Below, piece by piece: positions 44,015-53,592 of a stretch of DNA of 64,000 nt. Position numbers and translations under genes: made by a program. Within the stretch, counting starts at the first letter, position 1, and every line of letters begins with the position of its first letter. The notes below the pieces were generated by a model. It had not been told where the DNA came from, did not search any database, and saw only the letters and a program-made list of their open reading frames with translations. Source of the DNA: Brevundimonas sp. PAMC22021 (GTDB taxonomy: Bacteria > Pseudomonadota > Alphaproteobacteria > Caulobacterales > Caulobacteraceae); the NCBI RefSeq assembly GCF_019443405.1, contig NZ_CP080376.1, positions 1-64,000 of the forward strand, given 5' to 3'.

Positions 44015-44257
44015 CCGGACCATCAGCAACGCCGTCGCCCCGCTGGCGGCCGAGATCATCGCGGGGCGGCCGCCGACAAAGGCTATGGTCATCGCAATGA
44101 TGAAGCTGGCGTAGAGGCCGACCGCTGGATCGACCCCGGCGATGTTGGAATAGGCGATGGCCTCCGGGATCAAGACCAAGGCGACGACGGTGGCGGCCAG
44201 CAGGTCACGGCGTGGGTTAGCGAGCCACTGCTGGCGCGCGGAAGCGATGAGGGACAC
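44015..44257 (-). pseudogene. Truncated SulP-type anion permease (N-terminal fragment)
   Basis: The frame reads [53 protein letters not shown] and [12 protein letters not shown], the first about 80 residues of SulP transporters. Similarity then stops abruptly near 44015, where a full gene would need about 400 more residues. It is therefore a remnant of a deletion or rearrangement. Confidence 0.75.
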
Positions 44258-44407
44258 GGGATCCAGTCTGTCGGTTGGAACGGCTCGCGCGCGGCGGTGC
44301 CTCGTTCCTGTTTCCCGAGGGATCGGCGCCCAGGGTAGCCACCCGTTGCCGGGTCCTGATGACAAATGTGCAGATGCAGCAAACTGGCCGCTGGGGCGAC
44401 CTCTGGC

Positions 44408-44437
44408 AATGTCCGCTATGGGTGGAAAGCGGACATT
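44408..44437. repeat. Perfect interspersed palindrome, GGGTGG-loop type
   Basis: Perfect 10-base arms AATGTCCGCT and AGCGGACATT around the loop ATGGGTGGAA. It lies 12 bp downstream of the serine hydrolase stop and could also act as a transcription terminator hairpin, though no T run follows. Decayed relatives occur near 46086-46118 and 48288-48320. Confidence 0.75.
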
Positions 44438-44448
44438 AGCTTTGGGGT

Positions 44449-45915
44449 TTACTTGATGTTCGTGGTTCCGATTGACGCAAGCGCGGTTCTCGCGCTCTGG
44501 CTGTCGGGGTCCAGTCGAAGCGCTGCTTCATAACTGTGCTTGGCGTCCTGCTGTCGTCCGACGGCGAGATAGGCTTCGCCAAGGCTGTCATGAACGTTCG
44601 ACGACTGCGGATGGGATGTGGCATTCCATTCGAAGACTAGGACTGCAGGATCCCTGAACCCTTTCCTCAGCAAGCTGTAGCCTAAACTGTTCAGCGCACT
44701 CTCACTGAGATCGTAGGCATCGGGGCCGGCGGCGACCGATATTTCATAGGCCGCCTGCATGCCAGTCAGGTCATTGCGTGCCGCGAGAGGCGTAATCAGG
44801 TCAGCCAAAAGACGCTTTGGGACAATCGTTTGCTCGCCATGGACGACCGAGAATAGGGCTCGCGCGAGCTCGAGTGAGGTGATGCCCTGCCAAAAGTTGC
44901 TCATGACAACGACGACGGTCCCATCATCGGCACGAACAAAGATTGTCTGGTAACCCGGGATGCTGCCGGTGTGGGTTTGCACGCTCATCTTCGCGCCGCC
45001 TGAGGCGGACCATTCTTCAATGCCCCAGCCCAGTCCGTAGCCGTTGCCGCGATCGGTGAACATTTGCGACCTAAGGGTTTGGGGCAGCAACTGGTCTCCG
45101 TTGAGTGCGCGGCTGAAGGCGAGCAAATCGTCCGCGTTAGAGTAGGCCGCCGCGGCGGCGTAGCTTACTGTAGGATCAACGATTATCGGGCGGATCATTC
45201 CGCCTGCGTCTGATCGCGTGTAGCCATTGACGAGCCGAGGCACCACGGTCGATCCGTCGAAGACGCCGCTGTGCGTCATGCCCGCTGGGATCAGCACCCG
45301 CTGCGTCAGCGCTTCAGTGTACGGCTGCCGCGTGACCTTCTCGACGATTAACCCGAGAAGGTAGAAGCCGTTGTTGTTGTAGCGCCACTTCCCTAGAGGG
45401 TCGATGATCTCGGGAGGAATCCAGGTCTTGGCGAAGACATCCGGCGTGAAACTCTGTCGCGCAGACACGCGCCAGAAGGGATCATTGTAGTTGGCTGGCA
45501 AATCTTTGATGCCGGACGTGTGTGAAAGTAGCTGCTGGACGGTTACGGATGCCGCGGGCGTCCCAGCGTAGAGGTCCGGCAGATATTCGCCCAGAGTTCC
45601 GTCCAGACTGAGCAGGCCGTCCTTCACGAGCGACAGGACCAGGACGGCAGTCAGAGGCTTGGTCAGAGATCCTACCCGGAAGACGTCCTGTCGCTGGAGC
45701 GGGGTATCAAGCTCCAGTGACGACTCGCCATAGGCTTCGTTCAGGACCACTCCCTGTGCATTCGCGACGAGGACGACGCCGTTGAAGCTTCGGTTACGCG
45801 CAAAGGCGGCTGTCGTGTCATGGAGTCGTGCTTCGACGTGAATGGAATCGACCGCCCAAGCACAGGCGGGAGCCACAGCTAAAGCGAGTGAGAGGAGGAT
45901 AGTCGGGATGCGCAT
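44449..45915 (-). CDS. Serine hydrolase (beta-lactamase/peptidase S12-like) with TPR tail
   Basis: A 488-residue secreted protein: signal peptide to about residue 21 ([11 protein letters not shown]), active-site SLTK (about 83), YNN (about 180) and HTG (about 321), then from about residue 400 a TPR-like section ([32 protein letters not shown]). SxxK-YxN-HxG enzymes act as D-aminopeptidases, esterases or class C relatives; TPR tails are common in the esterase-like group. Monocistronic, with a palindrome right after the stop. Confidence 0.88.
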   Translation of the reverse strand: MRIPTILLSLALAVAPACAWAVDSIHVEARLHDTTAAFARNRSFNGVVLVANAQGVVLNEAYGESSLELDTPLQRQDVFRVGSLTKPLTAVLVLSLVKDGLLSLDGTLGEYLPDLYAGTPAASVTVQQLLSHTSGIKDLPANYNDPFWRVSARQSFTPDVFAKTWIPPEIIDPLGKWRYNNNGFYLLGLIVEKVTRQPYTEALTQRVLIPAGMTHSGVFDGSTVVPRLVNGYTRSDAGGMIRPIIVDPTVSYAAAAAYSNADDLLAFSRALNGDQLLPQTLRSQMFTDRGNGYGLGWGIEEWSASGGAKMSVQTHTGSIPGYQTIFVRADDGTVVVVMSNFWQGITSLELARALFSVVHGEQTIVPKRLLADLITPLAARNDLTGMQAAYEISVAAGPDAYDLSESALNSLGYSLLRKGFRDPAVLVFEWNATSHPQSSNVHDSLGEAYLAVGRQQDAKHSYEAALRLDPDSQSARTALASIGTTNIK

Positions 45916-46085
45916 GGTCTATTCTGAGCCACCCGGCTCAGCTTCGAGCAAGTTAACAATCTGACAGCTGGATGGGTGGCGCCCTTACGTCCTTGAGACT
46001 GCGCCATATGACCAGCGCCTGCGTCGCCGCTAAGGGACCTGTGCCGGGTGGATCTCAGGGGAATGTCTGCAACGGGTCGTGAGGC

Positions 46086-46118
46086 GAACTGCGGCTAAGG
46101 GTGGGAACCCGACGTCAG
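46086..46118 (+). repeat. Decayed relative of the GGGTGG-loop palindrome
   Basis: CGGCTAAGGGTGGGAACCCG sits in the same order as the perfect element at 44408-44437, but the arms no longer pair fully. Confidence 0.4.
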
Positions 46119-46161
46119 CGTGGCGCTGCGCTCAAGCGAGGCTACCCTCACCGAAGCCGTA

Positions 46162-48183
46162 CTAGGACGTCGCCACGAGGCTCAATAGGCTGGTGGCGAG
46201 TTCTGAGTTCCGGAAAGGCTTCGTGAGCCGCGGCAGGTCTGCAGCCAGACCTTCGGCCTCGGCATAGCCGGATATGATCAACACTCGCAGGGCAGGTCTG
46301 AGGCGGCGCGCCTCCTGTGCAAGGTCCGTACCGTTCATGCCTGGCATCAGGTGGTCGGTGATCAATACGTCAGGAGCCATGCCGGTCGACATCAAGTGCA
46401 GCGCCTGCTCAGCCGAAGCCGCTTCTACCACCTCGAATCCGAGGTCAATCAACATGTCCGCGGTGCTCATGCGCACCAGATCTTCATCGTCCACTAGGAG
46501 CGCCGTGCCGCGCGCGACCCGATCTACCGGCGCCGTTGCGGCGGGCTCCTCATTGTGGAGGACGACAGCATCACTGATGGGTAGGAAGAGCTCGACCCTA
46601 GCGCCGTCTCCGGGTGCGCTCTCGATTAGCATTCCGCCACCGAGCTGAGCTGCGAGGCCGTGCACCATTGAGAGACCCAGGCCGGTGCCCTTGCCGATGC
46701 CCTTGGTCGAGAAGAAGGGCTCAATGGCCCGCTGGAGAGTCGCCTCGTCCATGCCAGCGCCGGTGTCTATGACGGAAACGCGGACGTACCGACCCGGCGG
46801 CAGATTGGTCCTGTGTCCACGGCGAATGGTCTCGCATCGCGCCGAAACAGTAAGAACGCCCCCTTCCGGCATGGCGTCGCGCGCATTCACAGCCAGGTTC
46901 AAGAGCGCCATCTCGAGCTGGTTGCGGTCGGCCTTGGCTGGCGGCAGGTCCGCACCGACGTCAAGCCGGATTTGAATGCTTGGCCCAAGGGTTGATCCAA
47001 TCAGACCAGCCATTCCGTCGATCAGAGCTGCGACATCGACGGCGGTCGGCTGCAAGGGCTGGCGGCGAGCAAACGCAAGCAGTCGCTGGACCAACGTCTT
47101 TGCTCGCTCGGCCGATTGCAGCGCGCCATCGATCAAGCGCCGCTCGCGTTCGCTGCCGACCTCGCGACGCACGAGCATATCCAGCGAGCCAATAATTGGC
47201 GTGAGTAGGTTGTTGAAGTCATGCGCGACCCCGCCCGTGAGGCTGCCCATCGCCTCCATCTTTTGGCTTTGGCGGAGCGCTTCCTGAGCCTCGGCGAGCT
47301 GCGCCTGTTCCCGCAGCCGCTGCGTTACGTCTGTCACGAATTGGTAGGTACCCGTCAAATCCCCACTCGCGTTCCTCAAGGGACGGAACTTCACTTCGTA
47401 GTACGGGCGGGTGCGGCCAAGATCGCCATAGTCTTCAATAAACGTGACCTCCTCGCCTGCCAGTCCACGACCCCAGCCCGCGCGCACCTGCGCCTGATGT
47501 TCGGGCTGGTTAGCGAGCAGCTCCAACATGTTGTCGCCGACCTTAGGCCGCACGCCGTAGATCCGCTCGAACTCGTCGGCGTTAGCCTTGTTGAGAGCGA
47601 GGATGGCGTAATCGAGAGACGCCGCCATGATCATCACGTCGGTCGTTTCGACGAGGCTCATCAGCAGCTCGCGCTCGTCTGACAGTCGGTGTTCGGCAGC
47701 CGTCCTATCTGTGGTGTCGAGCGCAGTGAGGAAGATGCCCTCGACTTGACCAGTCTCGCCCCGGATCGGCGCGAAGCTATAGTACCAGAAGCTCTCTACG
47801 AGACCGGAGCCGCGCTCCATCATGAGGCGCTCGTTTTCGGCGACCACGCCTTCGCCAGTATCAAGCACCTGCTGTGCCGACGCCGTAAGCGCCTGCCACA
47901 TCGTCGGCCAGATCTCAGCCATTGTTCGCCCTAGAGCCCACGGGTGACGCGCGTCGAGGAAGGGCCGGTAGGCGTCGTTGTAAAGGAGCCGGAACTGCGG
48001 ACCCCAGTAAATCGCGGTAACCGCTTTGGAGTTGAGGCACGTCGACAGCGCGGAACGCAGGGCCTGCGGCCACGTCTCAGGCCGACCAAGTGGAGAGCCC
48101 GACCAGTCGTGGGCGCGCAACAGGGAGCCCACTTCGCCGCCACCAGTCAGGAAATCTAAGGCCCTTGGGTTAGCACTGGACAC
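46162..48183 (-). CDS. Hybrid sensor histidine kinase (PAS-PAS-HisKA-HATPase-REC)
   Basis: A 673-residue soluble kinase with no membrane helix. PAS-like domains at about 30-160 (IYWGPQFRLLYNDAYRPFL) and 170-290 (YAILALNKANADEFERIYG), HisKA with GGVAHDFNNLLTPIIGSLDM (His about 325), ATPase domain (LLNLAVNARDAMPEGG; GKGTGLGLSMVHGLAAQLGG) and a C-terminal receiver (LLVDDEDLVR; phospho-Asp in VLITDHLMPGMNG). The closely similar gene upstream has the same second half. Cytoplasmic hybrid kinases of this type usually pass phosphate to a separate regulator, which is not found here. Confidence 0.9.
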   Translation of the reverse strand: MSSANPRALDFLTGGGEVGSLLRAHDWSGSPLGRPETWPQALRSALSTCLNSKAVTAIYWGPQFRLLYNDAYRPFLDARHPWALGRTMAEIWPTMWQALTASAQQVLDTGEGVVAENERLMMERGSGLVESFWYYSFAPIRGETGQVEGIFLTALDTTDRTAAEHRLSDERELLMSLVETTDVMIMAASLDYAILALNKANADEFERIYGVRPKVGDNMLELLANQPEHQAQVRAGWGRGLAGEEVTFIEDYGDLGRTRPYYEVKFRPLRNASGDLTGTYQFVTDVTQRLREQAQLAEAQEALRQSQKMEAMGSLTGGVAHDFNNLLTPIIGSLDMLVRREVGSERERRLIDGALQSAERAKTLVQRLLAFARRQPLQPTAVDVAALIDGMAGLIGSTLGPSIQIRLDVGADLPPAKADRNQLEMALLNLAVNARDAMPEGGVLTVSARCETIRRGHRTNLPPGRYVRVSVIDTGAGMDEATLQRAIEPFFSTKGIGKGTGLGLSMVHGLAAQLGGGMLIESAPGDGARVELFLPISDAVVLHNEEPAATAPVDRVARGTALLVDDEDLVRMSTADMLIDLGFEVVEAASAEQALHLMSTGMAPDVLITDHLMPGMNGTDLAQEARRLRPALRVLIISGYAEAEGLAADLPRLTKPFRNSELATSLLSLVATS

Positions 48184-48287
48184 GAATGTTCCTTCGAGGG
48201 CGCTTCCCCATCAACGGCGATGGTACGCTCTGTTGTAGATCATAGCGTGTGTTGTGCAACGCAGCCGCCGATGGTCTCTCGCAGACG

Positions 48288-48320
48288 TCGGCTAAGGGTC
48301 GGGAACCGTCTTATGCTAGC
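48288..48320 (+). repeat. Decayed relative of the GGGTGG-loop palindrome
   Basis: CGTCGGCTAAGGGTCGGGAA followed by a CCGTC right arm resembles the perfect element at 44408-44437 with lost pairing. Confidence 0.35.
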
Positions 48321-48377
48321 GTCCGGAAAGCTGACTTTCGAGCAGCACGCTGACTGTTGTGTTTCCGGCACTCAGTG

Positions 48378-48406
48378 AATGACCGATCCTGGCGCGAAGC
48401 TGACCT
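48378..48406 (+). repeat. Interspersed palindromic element, CCTGGCGC-loop type
   Basis: AATGACCGATCCTGGCGCGA followed by AGCTGACCT, directly after the stop of the large hybrid kinase gene. It could serve as its terminator. Confidence 0.45.
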
Positions 48407-51019
48407 CTAGTCGCTAGCGCTTCCCGATGTCTCTCGGACTCGTTTGAGGGCCTCGGTGGCGACGCTCAGGCCGCTCGGAATCAAGGTCAGCGCGGCAATT
48501 GCCTGCGCGAGTTCTATTTGCCGAAAGGGCTTCAAGAGGCGCGGCAGGTCGGGCGCAATGCCGTCCACTTCAGCGTAGCCGGATATTATCAAGGCTTGGA
48601 GCGGGCGGGTCGCCACGACTTGGCGCACGAGATCCGCGCCGCTCAGGCCCGGCATCAGGTGGTCCGTGACGAGCAGGTCGGGCATGAGACCACCTTCCAA
48701 CAGACGCCACGCTTCCTCGGCGTTGTGGGCCTCGACCACAGCATAGCCAAGGTCCGCAAGCATGTCGGCTGTAGAGCTGCGCACGAGGTCCTCGTCGTCA
48801 ACCACGAGCGCCGTGCCTGATCGCGCCGGCCCTTGGAAGGGCTCGGCCGATTCAAGCGCATCAGCGACAGTCTCCGTTGTGGGCAGCCACAGCTCGACCT
48901 TCGTGCCGAGCCCGGGAGTGCTCAATACGACAAGCGCCCCGCCGAGCTGCGCCGCCAGGCCATGCACCATGGAGAGGCCCAGCCCAGTGCCCTTGCCGAT
49001 CCCCTTGGTGCTGAAGAACGGCTCAACAGCACGCTTCAGCGTTTCATCATCCATGCCTACGCCCGTGTCGGCGACGGAGAGACGCACGTAGCGGCCCGGA
49101 GCCAGCGGACCGGGTTGCTCCTCGCCTATCCGTTCCGCAGCCGCCGAGATTGTGAGGCGCCCGCCATCCGGCATGGCGTCGCGCGCGTTCACGGCCAGGT
49201 TCAGGATCGCCATCTCGACCTGGTTGGCGTCAGCGAAGGCACGCGGCAGGTCGGCGTCCAGGTCGAACTCCAGCTGAATGGTGGGACCTGACGTGCTGGC
49301 GACGAGATCTTCCATGCCGGCCAAGAGCGCCGCGACATCCACGGCCTGGGCCTGCAGCGGTTGGCGACGCGCGAAAGCCAGAAGGCGTTGCACCAGGGTT
49401 TTAGCGCGATCAGCGGACTGGAGGGCCCCTTCGATCAGCCGCTGCTCGCGATCGCCGCCGACGCCCTTCCGCTGCAGCATGTCCAGCGATCCGACAATCG
49501 GCGTGAGCAGGTTGTTGAAGTCGTGAGCCACGCCGCCGGTTAGCTGACCCATCGCCTCCATCTTCTGCGAATGGCGCAGCGCCTCTTGCGATTCCGCCAG
49601 CAGCCGCTCCGCTTCGACATGCGCGGTGACCTCGATCGCGTGGTGAAATCCGCCGACGATTACCCCATCTGCATCACGCACGGGGCCGTGCGTGAGGTCC
49701 CAATGCAGCTTTGTGCGCGCGGGATCGCCGAACTGAACGCGCGTTGTGAAGGTCTCACCCGCGAGCGCTCGCTGCATCAGTTCCGTGATCTGCGGTTGCT
49801 CTTCCGGAATGAAGTAATCCGGAAAGCGCTGACCGATGTAAGACGGCGCGCCCTGCGTCTCGAAGAACTTCTGCGCATGGGGCGGGTTGAAGGCAGTGAT
49901 CCGCAGGTCGTGATCGAAAGCCACGATGGGCCCAGGGTTCGACTGCACGATGTTCTGGTGCAGGAGCAGTTCGGACGTCGCCTCGGCCACCCGCTTTTCG
50001 AGGGTGTCTTTCAGCTCCCGCAGTGTTCGCTCAGCTCGCGCCCTCTCGATCGCGGCCTTCAGGCGTTCTCCAACGGCTTGGGCGAGTGTTTCCTCCGCGG
50101 GTGTCCAATCACGCGGCGTGCAGCTCTGCACGGCCAACAGGCCCACCCACTGCTCCTCCTGGAACAGAACGACGTCGATGAATGCGCAGACCTCGCGCGC
50201 CTGCAGGCCTGTCCGGGCGCCCCCGCTAAGCCGCTCGTCAGACTGGACGTCGCGGACCACGACCGGCGCACCCGCGCGGTAGGCCCGGAGCAGGTCTGGC
50301 CCGAAGGACTCCAGGGAGTGTACGCCCACGATGGAAGCCACGCCATCGGCGTGATCCTGCTCCACGGTCATCCAGCCTGCCGTTGAGATGGTCGCGTAGA
50401 AGACGCGGCTCGCTCCCAATTCTGAACCCAGGGCCTTGGCGGCGAGCATCAATAGGGCGGACGGGTCGTCGAGCGCACGCAGCTCGTCCGATAGCGCATA
50501 CAGGAACGCGGCGTGGCGCTCGGCCTCCACGCGCTGGGTCGTCTCGCCCAGAATGCATATGACGCCTGCCGGATTGCCGGCCTCATCGAGAACGGGCGAA
50601 TAATCCAGGTCCAACCAGACCTGCTCAGGCCGGCCGTGCCGGAGCAGCGTGAGTTCTTGGTCGCGGTAGTGGAGCGCGCCGCCAGCCAGGCCGACTGCCA
50701 TGACGTTGTCGTTGAAGTCTGCAATCTCGGGCCAACCCTGTCGCACCTCGCTGCCGAGTAGGTCCGGATGGCGTCCACCAGCGAAATGAGAGTAGGCGTC
50801 GTTGTAGAGCATCACTCCCTTCTCGCTCCAAAGCATGACGATCGGTACGGGGGAACGGAGCAGGAGAGCAGTCGCCGTCTTCAGACACTGCGGCCAGTGA
50901 GCGATCGGTCCGAGCGCGGTTGCGGACCAATCTCTGGATGCGATCAGATCCCCGCAATCCGTACTTGCGCCGAGGAAGGCGGCCGAGACAGGAGCAAGTG
51001 CTGCGGCCGTGCCAGTCAT
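48407..51019 (-). CDS. Hybrid sensor histidine kinase (PAS-GAF-PAS-HisKA-HATPase-REC)
   Basis: An 870-residue soluble kinase. A PAS-like domain (about 30-155, MLWSEKGVMLYNDAYSHFAG), GAF domain (about 175-330, including VCAFIDVVLFQEEQWVGLLA), a PAS domain (about 355-475, VAFDHDLRITAFNPPHAQ), HisKA (GGVAHDFNNLLTPIVGSLDM, His about 510), ATPase domain (LNLAVNARDAMPDGG; GKGTGLGLSMVHGLAAQLGG) and receiver (LVVDDEDLVR; VTDHLMPGLSG). From HisKA on it is highly similar to the next gene, so the pair arose by duplication with sensor-domain exchange. Confidence 0.9.
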   Translation of the reverse strand: MTGTAAALAPVSAAFLGASTDCGDLIASRDWSATALGPIAHWPQCLKTATALLLRSPVPIVMLWSEKGVMLYNDAYSHFAGGRHPDLLGSEVRQGWPEIADFNDNVMAVGLAGGALHYRDQELTLLRHGRPEQVWLDLDYSPVLDEAGNPAGVICILGETTQRVEAERHAAFLYALSDELRALDDPSALLMLAAKALGSELGASRVFYATISTAGWMTVEQDHADGVASIVGVHSLESFGPDLLRAYRAGAPVVVRDVQSDERLSGGARTGLQAREVCAFIDVVLFQEEQWVGLLAVQSCTPRDWTPAEETLAQAVGERLKAAIERARAERTLRELKDTLEKRVAEATSELLLHQNIVQSNPGPIVAFDHDLRITAFNPPHAQKFFETQGAPSYIGQRFPDYFIPEEQPQITELMQRALAGETFTTRVQFGDPARTKLHWDLTHGPVRDADGVIVGGFHHAIEVTAHVEAERLLAESQEALRHSQKMEAMGQLTGGVAHDFNNLLTPIVGSLDMLQRKGVGGDREQRLIEGALQSADRAKTLVQRLLAFARRQPLQAQAVDVAALLAGMEDLVASTSGPTIQLEFDLDADLPRAFADANQVEMAILNLAVNARDAMPDGGRLTISAAAERIGEEQPGPLAPGRYVRLSVADTGVGMDDETLKRAVEPFFSTKGIGKGTGLGLSMVHGLAAQLGGALVVLSTPGLGTKVELWLPTTETVADALESAEPFQGPARSGTALVVDDEDLVRSSTADMLADLGYAVVEAHNAEEAWRLLEGGLMPDLLVTDHLMPGLSGADLVRQVVATRPLQALIISGYAEVDGIAPDLPRLLKPFRQIELAQAIAALTLIPSGLSVATEALKRVRETSGSASD

Positions 51020-51656
51020 CTAATCTCGGACTCGCTTTGGATGGGATTGCGGCGACGAGCCGTGCCAGTGGAAAAGTTGGCTACCCTACCGGATCATGCT
51101 CAGAACCGGAACCATGTACTGACTGAGTGAAATACCTTTCGGGGGGTGATCGGTTGTTGCCGCTGTCTCGGGGAGCGTTAGGGGCGCAGTTGCGTCGTGA
51201 GGTAAGGCCGCGCCAGCAGGCGAGGAACGCCAACTCAGAAGGCGAGGCAAGGACCTGACAAACGCGACAGGCAGGCACACTGACCGTTTGCCTGACCATC
51301 CACAAACGGGTCCGAGCTGCACCGAGTTCGATGCGCCGAATATCCGTTTACCGGCAAACAACCAGTGTTCGCTGTTGACGCGTAGGCGACGCAAACTCGA
51401 TTGCTGTCAGCGCCGTTCCACCACCTCCATCCGCATTGAAAGTGTAGTCGGAAAGCGGGAATTCGTCGCGAACAACCGCGCCACCTCCACTGCCGCTGAG
51501 GTGAGTGTCCATTCACGCTTCGCGAACGGTGGTCACGGTTACTGGCGAACCAAACAAGGGCGGCAACGCAGTCGATGTGGCGAGACGAAGAAGCGGCCGA
51601 CATCGTCAGGTGATCGGAGCCTGACCGTCGGGCTTCTCCCTCCCGAGGACGCCAAG
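51020..51656. other. 637-bp stretch without a supported gene
   Basis: Both strands have only short frames with unlikely composition. The bases are less GC-rich than the flanks in places, suggesting decayed or foreign DNA. The promoter for the gene at 51657 should lie near its right end. No tRNA or repeat recognised. Confidence 0.4.
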
Positions 51657-52082
51657 ATGATCCGCATCGCTTCCATCGCCGCCGCACTAACCCTGGTCAC
51701 CATGCCCGTTCTGGCTCAAGAGGCCGCCGCCTCGCACCTGAAGATCACGTTTGAGACAGGGGCGTCGACTGGGTCGGTTATGATCGCCCTGTTCGACAAC
51801 GAGAATGCGTTCAGCAACGGTGCGCCGGTCGCCAACGCCAAGCTCGACGTGGCAGCGGGCGAGAGCGACGCGGCGTTCGAGGGTCTGCCGACCGGTCGCT
51901 ACGCTTTCAAGGCTTTCCACGATGTCAACGGCAATGGGCGGATGGACACCAATCCGTTTGGCATGCCCGTCGAACCCTTCGCCTTCTCGAACAACGCGGT
52001 GGGCAACATGGGGCCGGCCAGCTGGGAGCGCGCCAGCTTCGATCTGGCGGGCGACACCGTCCAGACCGTCCGCATTCACTGA
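51657..52082 (+). CDS. DUF2141 family secreted protein
   Basis: A 141-residue protein with a signal peptide (IASIAAALTLVTMPVLAQE) and a beta-sandwich DUF2141 domain: VMIALFDNENAF, then FEGLPTGRYAFKAFHDVNGNGRMDTN and GMPVEPFAFSNNA. The D-V-N-G-N-G-x-x-D stretch resembles a calcium loop. DUF2141 genes often accompany carotenoid or isoprenoid-related genes; here a carotenoid oxygenase follows 25 bp later. ATG at 51657 has GAGGA eight bases upstream. Confidence 0.88.
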   Translation: MIRIASIAAALTLVTMPVLAQEAAASHLKITFETGASTGSVMIALFDNENAFSNGAPVANAKLDVAAGESDAAFEGLPTGRYAFKAFHDVNGNGRMDTNPFGMPVEPFAFSNNAVGNMGPASWERASFDLAGDTVQTVRIH

Positions 52083-52107
52083 TGTCACATCGCAGAAGAA
52101 ACGCCGT

Positions 52108-53589
52108 ATGCTTGCTTCACGCCGCAGTTTCCTAACCAGCGCCGCCGCTTTGTCGGCTGCCGTGATTACCCCTGAGACCGTGCGCGCCATGGCGGCGATG
52201 CAGGTCGCGGACCGCCACGGTCTCGCCGACTGGGCCCCGGCGACGGCCGATCTCGAGGCGGATGTCACGCGCCAAGCGATGCGTCGTGTCCATGGCCGCG
52301 CACCGGCGGCGCTGGAGGGCGTGCTGTTCCGCAACGGACCAGGCAAGTTTCGACGGCCGGGCGGAAGCGCGACGCACTGGTTCGATGGCGACGGCCTGAT
52401 GCGGGCCTTCCGCTTGAGGGACGGGCAGGCGACGATCGAGGCTCGTTTCGCGGACACGGCCAAACGACGTCACGAGAGCGAGTTGGGCGCAGTGGTGACG
52501 CCTGGGTTCGGCACGGTGGGAGACAGCCGGGCGGAAATCGCCTCGCCGGACGATGCGAACGCGGCCAACACCGCGGTCCTGCCGCTGGGGGAAACGGTCT
52601 GGGCCTTGTGGGAAGGCGGTTCGCCCCTGGCGATGGGCGCGGGGGACCTGAGCACACGAAACATCGTCACACTGCGGGACGATCTAAAAGGCATGCCGTT
52701 TCAGGCCCACCCCCGCTTTGATCCGGACGGCACGATCTGGAACATCGGTCTGGCCGGAGACCGTATGGTGGTGTGGCGACTGAACGCCAACGGCGGATTG
52801 CGCTCGGCCGAGGTCATACGCCTGCCGCGCGCCAGCTACATGCACGACTTCACGGCGTCGTCGCGACATCTGGTGATCGTGCTGCAGCCCTGGGTGTTCG
52901 AGCGCGACACGATGCCGTTCATGAACCGCTTCGCCTGGAAGCCCGAGATGGGCACGCAGGTGATGGCGATCGACAAGGCGGACCTGAGCCGGACGCGGAT
53001 CTACGACCTGCCGGCCTTCAGCTACTTCCATCTGGGCGACGCCTGGGAAGATGCGGATGGAACGATCCGGTTCGATGTCGCGGCGGGCAAGGACGTGCGG
53101 TTCGCCTTGGACGGGGCTCGCGTTCTTGTTCAGCAGCATGGGACGGTTCCGGCAGAGCCGGCGGCGTTGTCCTTGGTGACCCTGCACGCGGACGGACGGG
53201 CGGAGATGGTGTCCTCAGGTGTGACGGCGGAGTTTCCGAAGGCCAACCCGCGCGTCGCCGGTCTAACGCGCCGCTTCACCTCCCATGTGGCGGGTGAGAC
53301 CGGCGGGCGGCCGTTGCCCACCGGTTTGGCGGTTCAGGACTGGAAGACCGGTCGCTCCGACGGCTTCTCGTTCGGCGAGAGCCAGATCATGGAAGAGGCC
53401 GTCTGGGTCCCGAAGCCCGGCCGATCGGGAGAACTGGACGCCTGGCTGGTCGCGCCGTCGATTAATCTGGCGGAGGGCGCGACCGAACTGCACGTGTTCG
53501 AGGCCGGGAGGGTTGCGGATGGACCTGTGGTCAGCTGGCGGGCCGACATCGCTCTTCCGGCGGGTTTCCATGGGGCTTGGGCGGTGTAA
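52108..53589 (+). CDS. Carotenoid oxygenase family protein (carotenoid cleavage dioxygenase-like)
   Basis: A 493-residue protein that starts with a Tat-type signal (SRRSFLTSAAALSAAV), so it is probably exported folded. The four iron-binding histidines of the family are visible, in QAHPRFD (about 198), YMHDFTAS (about 246), YFHLGDA (about 311) and at the very end GFHGAWAV (about 489). The N-terminal RNGPGKF and HWFDGDGLMRAF motifs are typical. These enzymes use Fe(II) and O2 to cleave a double bond in carotenoids or stilbenoids; the substrate is not predictable. It is in an operon with the DUF2141 gene. Confidence 0.92.
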   Translation: MLASRRSFLTSAAALSAAVITPETVRAMAAMQVADRHGLADWAPATADLEADVTRQAMRRVHGRAPAALEGVLFRNGPGKFRRPGGSATHWFDGDGLMRAFRLRDGQATIEARFADTAKRRHESELGAVVTPGFGTVGDSRAEIASPDDANAANTAVLPLGETVWALWEGGSPLAMGAGDLSTRNIVTLRDDLKGMPFQAHPRFDPDGTIWNIGLAGDRMVVWRLNANGGLRSAEVIRLPRASYMHDFTASSRHLVIVLQPWVFERDTMPFMNRFAWKPEMGTQVMAIDKADLSRTRIYDLPAFSYFHLGDAWEDADGTIRFDVAAGKDVRFALDGARVLVQQHGTVPAEPAALSLVTLHADGRAEMVSSGVTAEFPKANPRVAGLTRRFTSHVAGETGGRPLPTGLAVQDWKTGRSDGFSFGESQIMEEAVWVPKPGRSGELDAWLVAPSINLAEGATELHVFEAGRVADGPVVSWRADIALPAGFHGAWAV

Positions 53590-53592
53590 TCC

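Noticed and set aside
51086..51687. Minus frames in the 51-kb gap
   Set aside because: Cys/Trp/Arg-rich, no motifs, and overlapping one another without a binding site.
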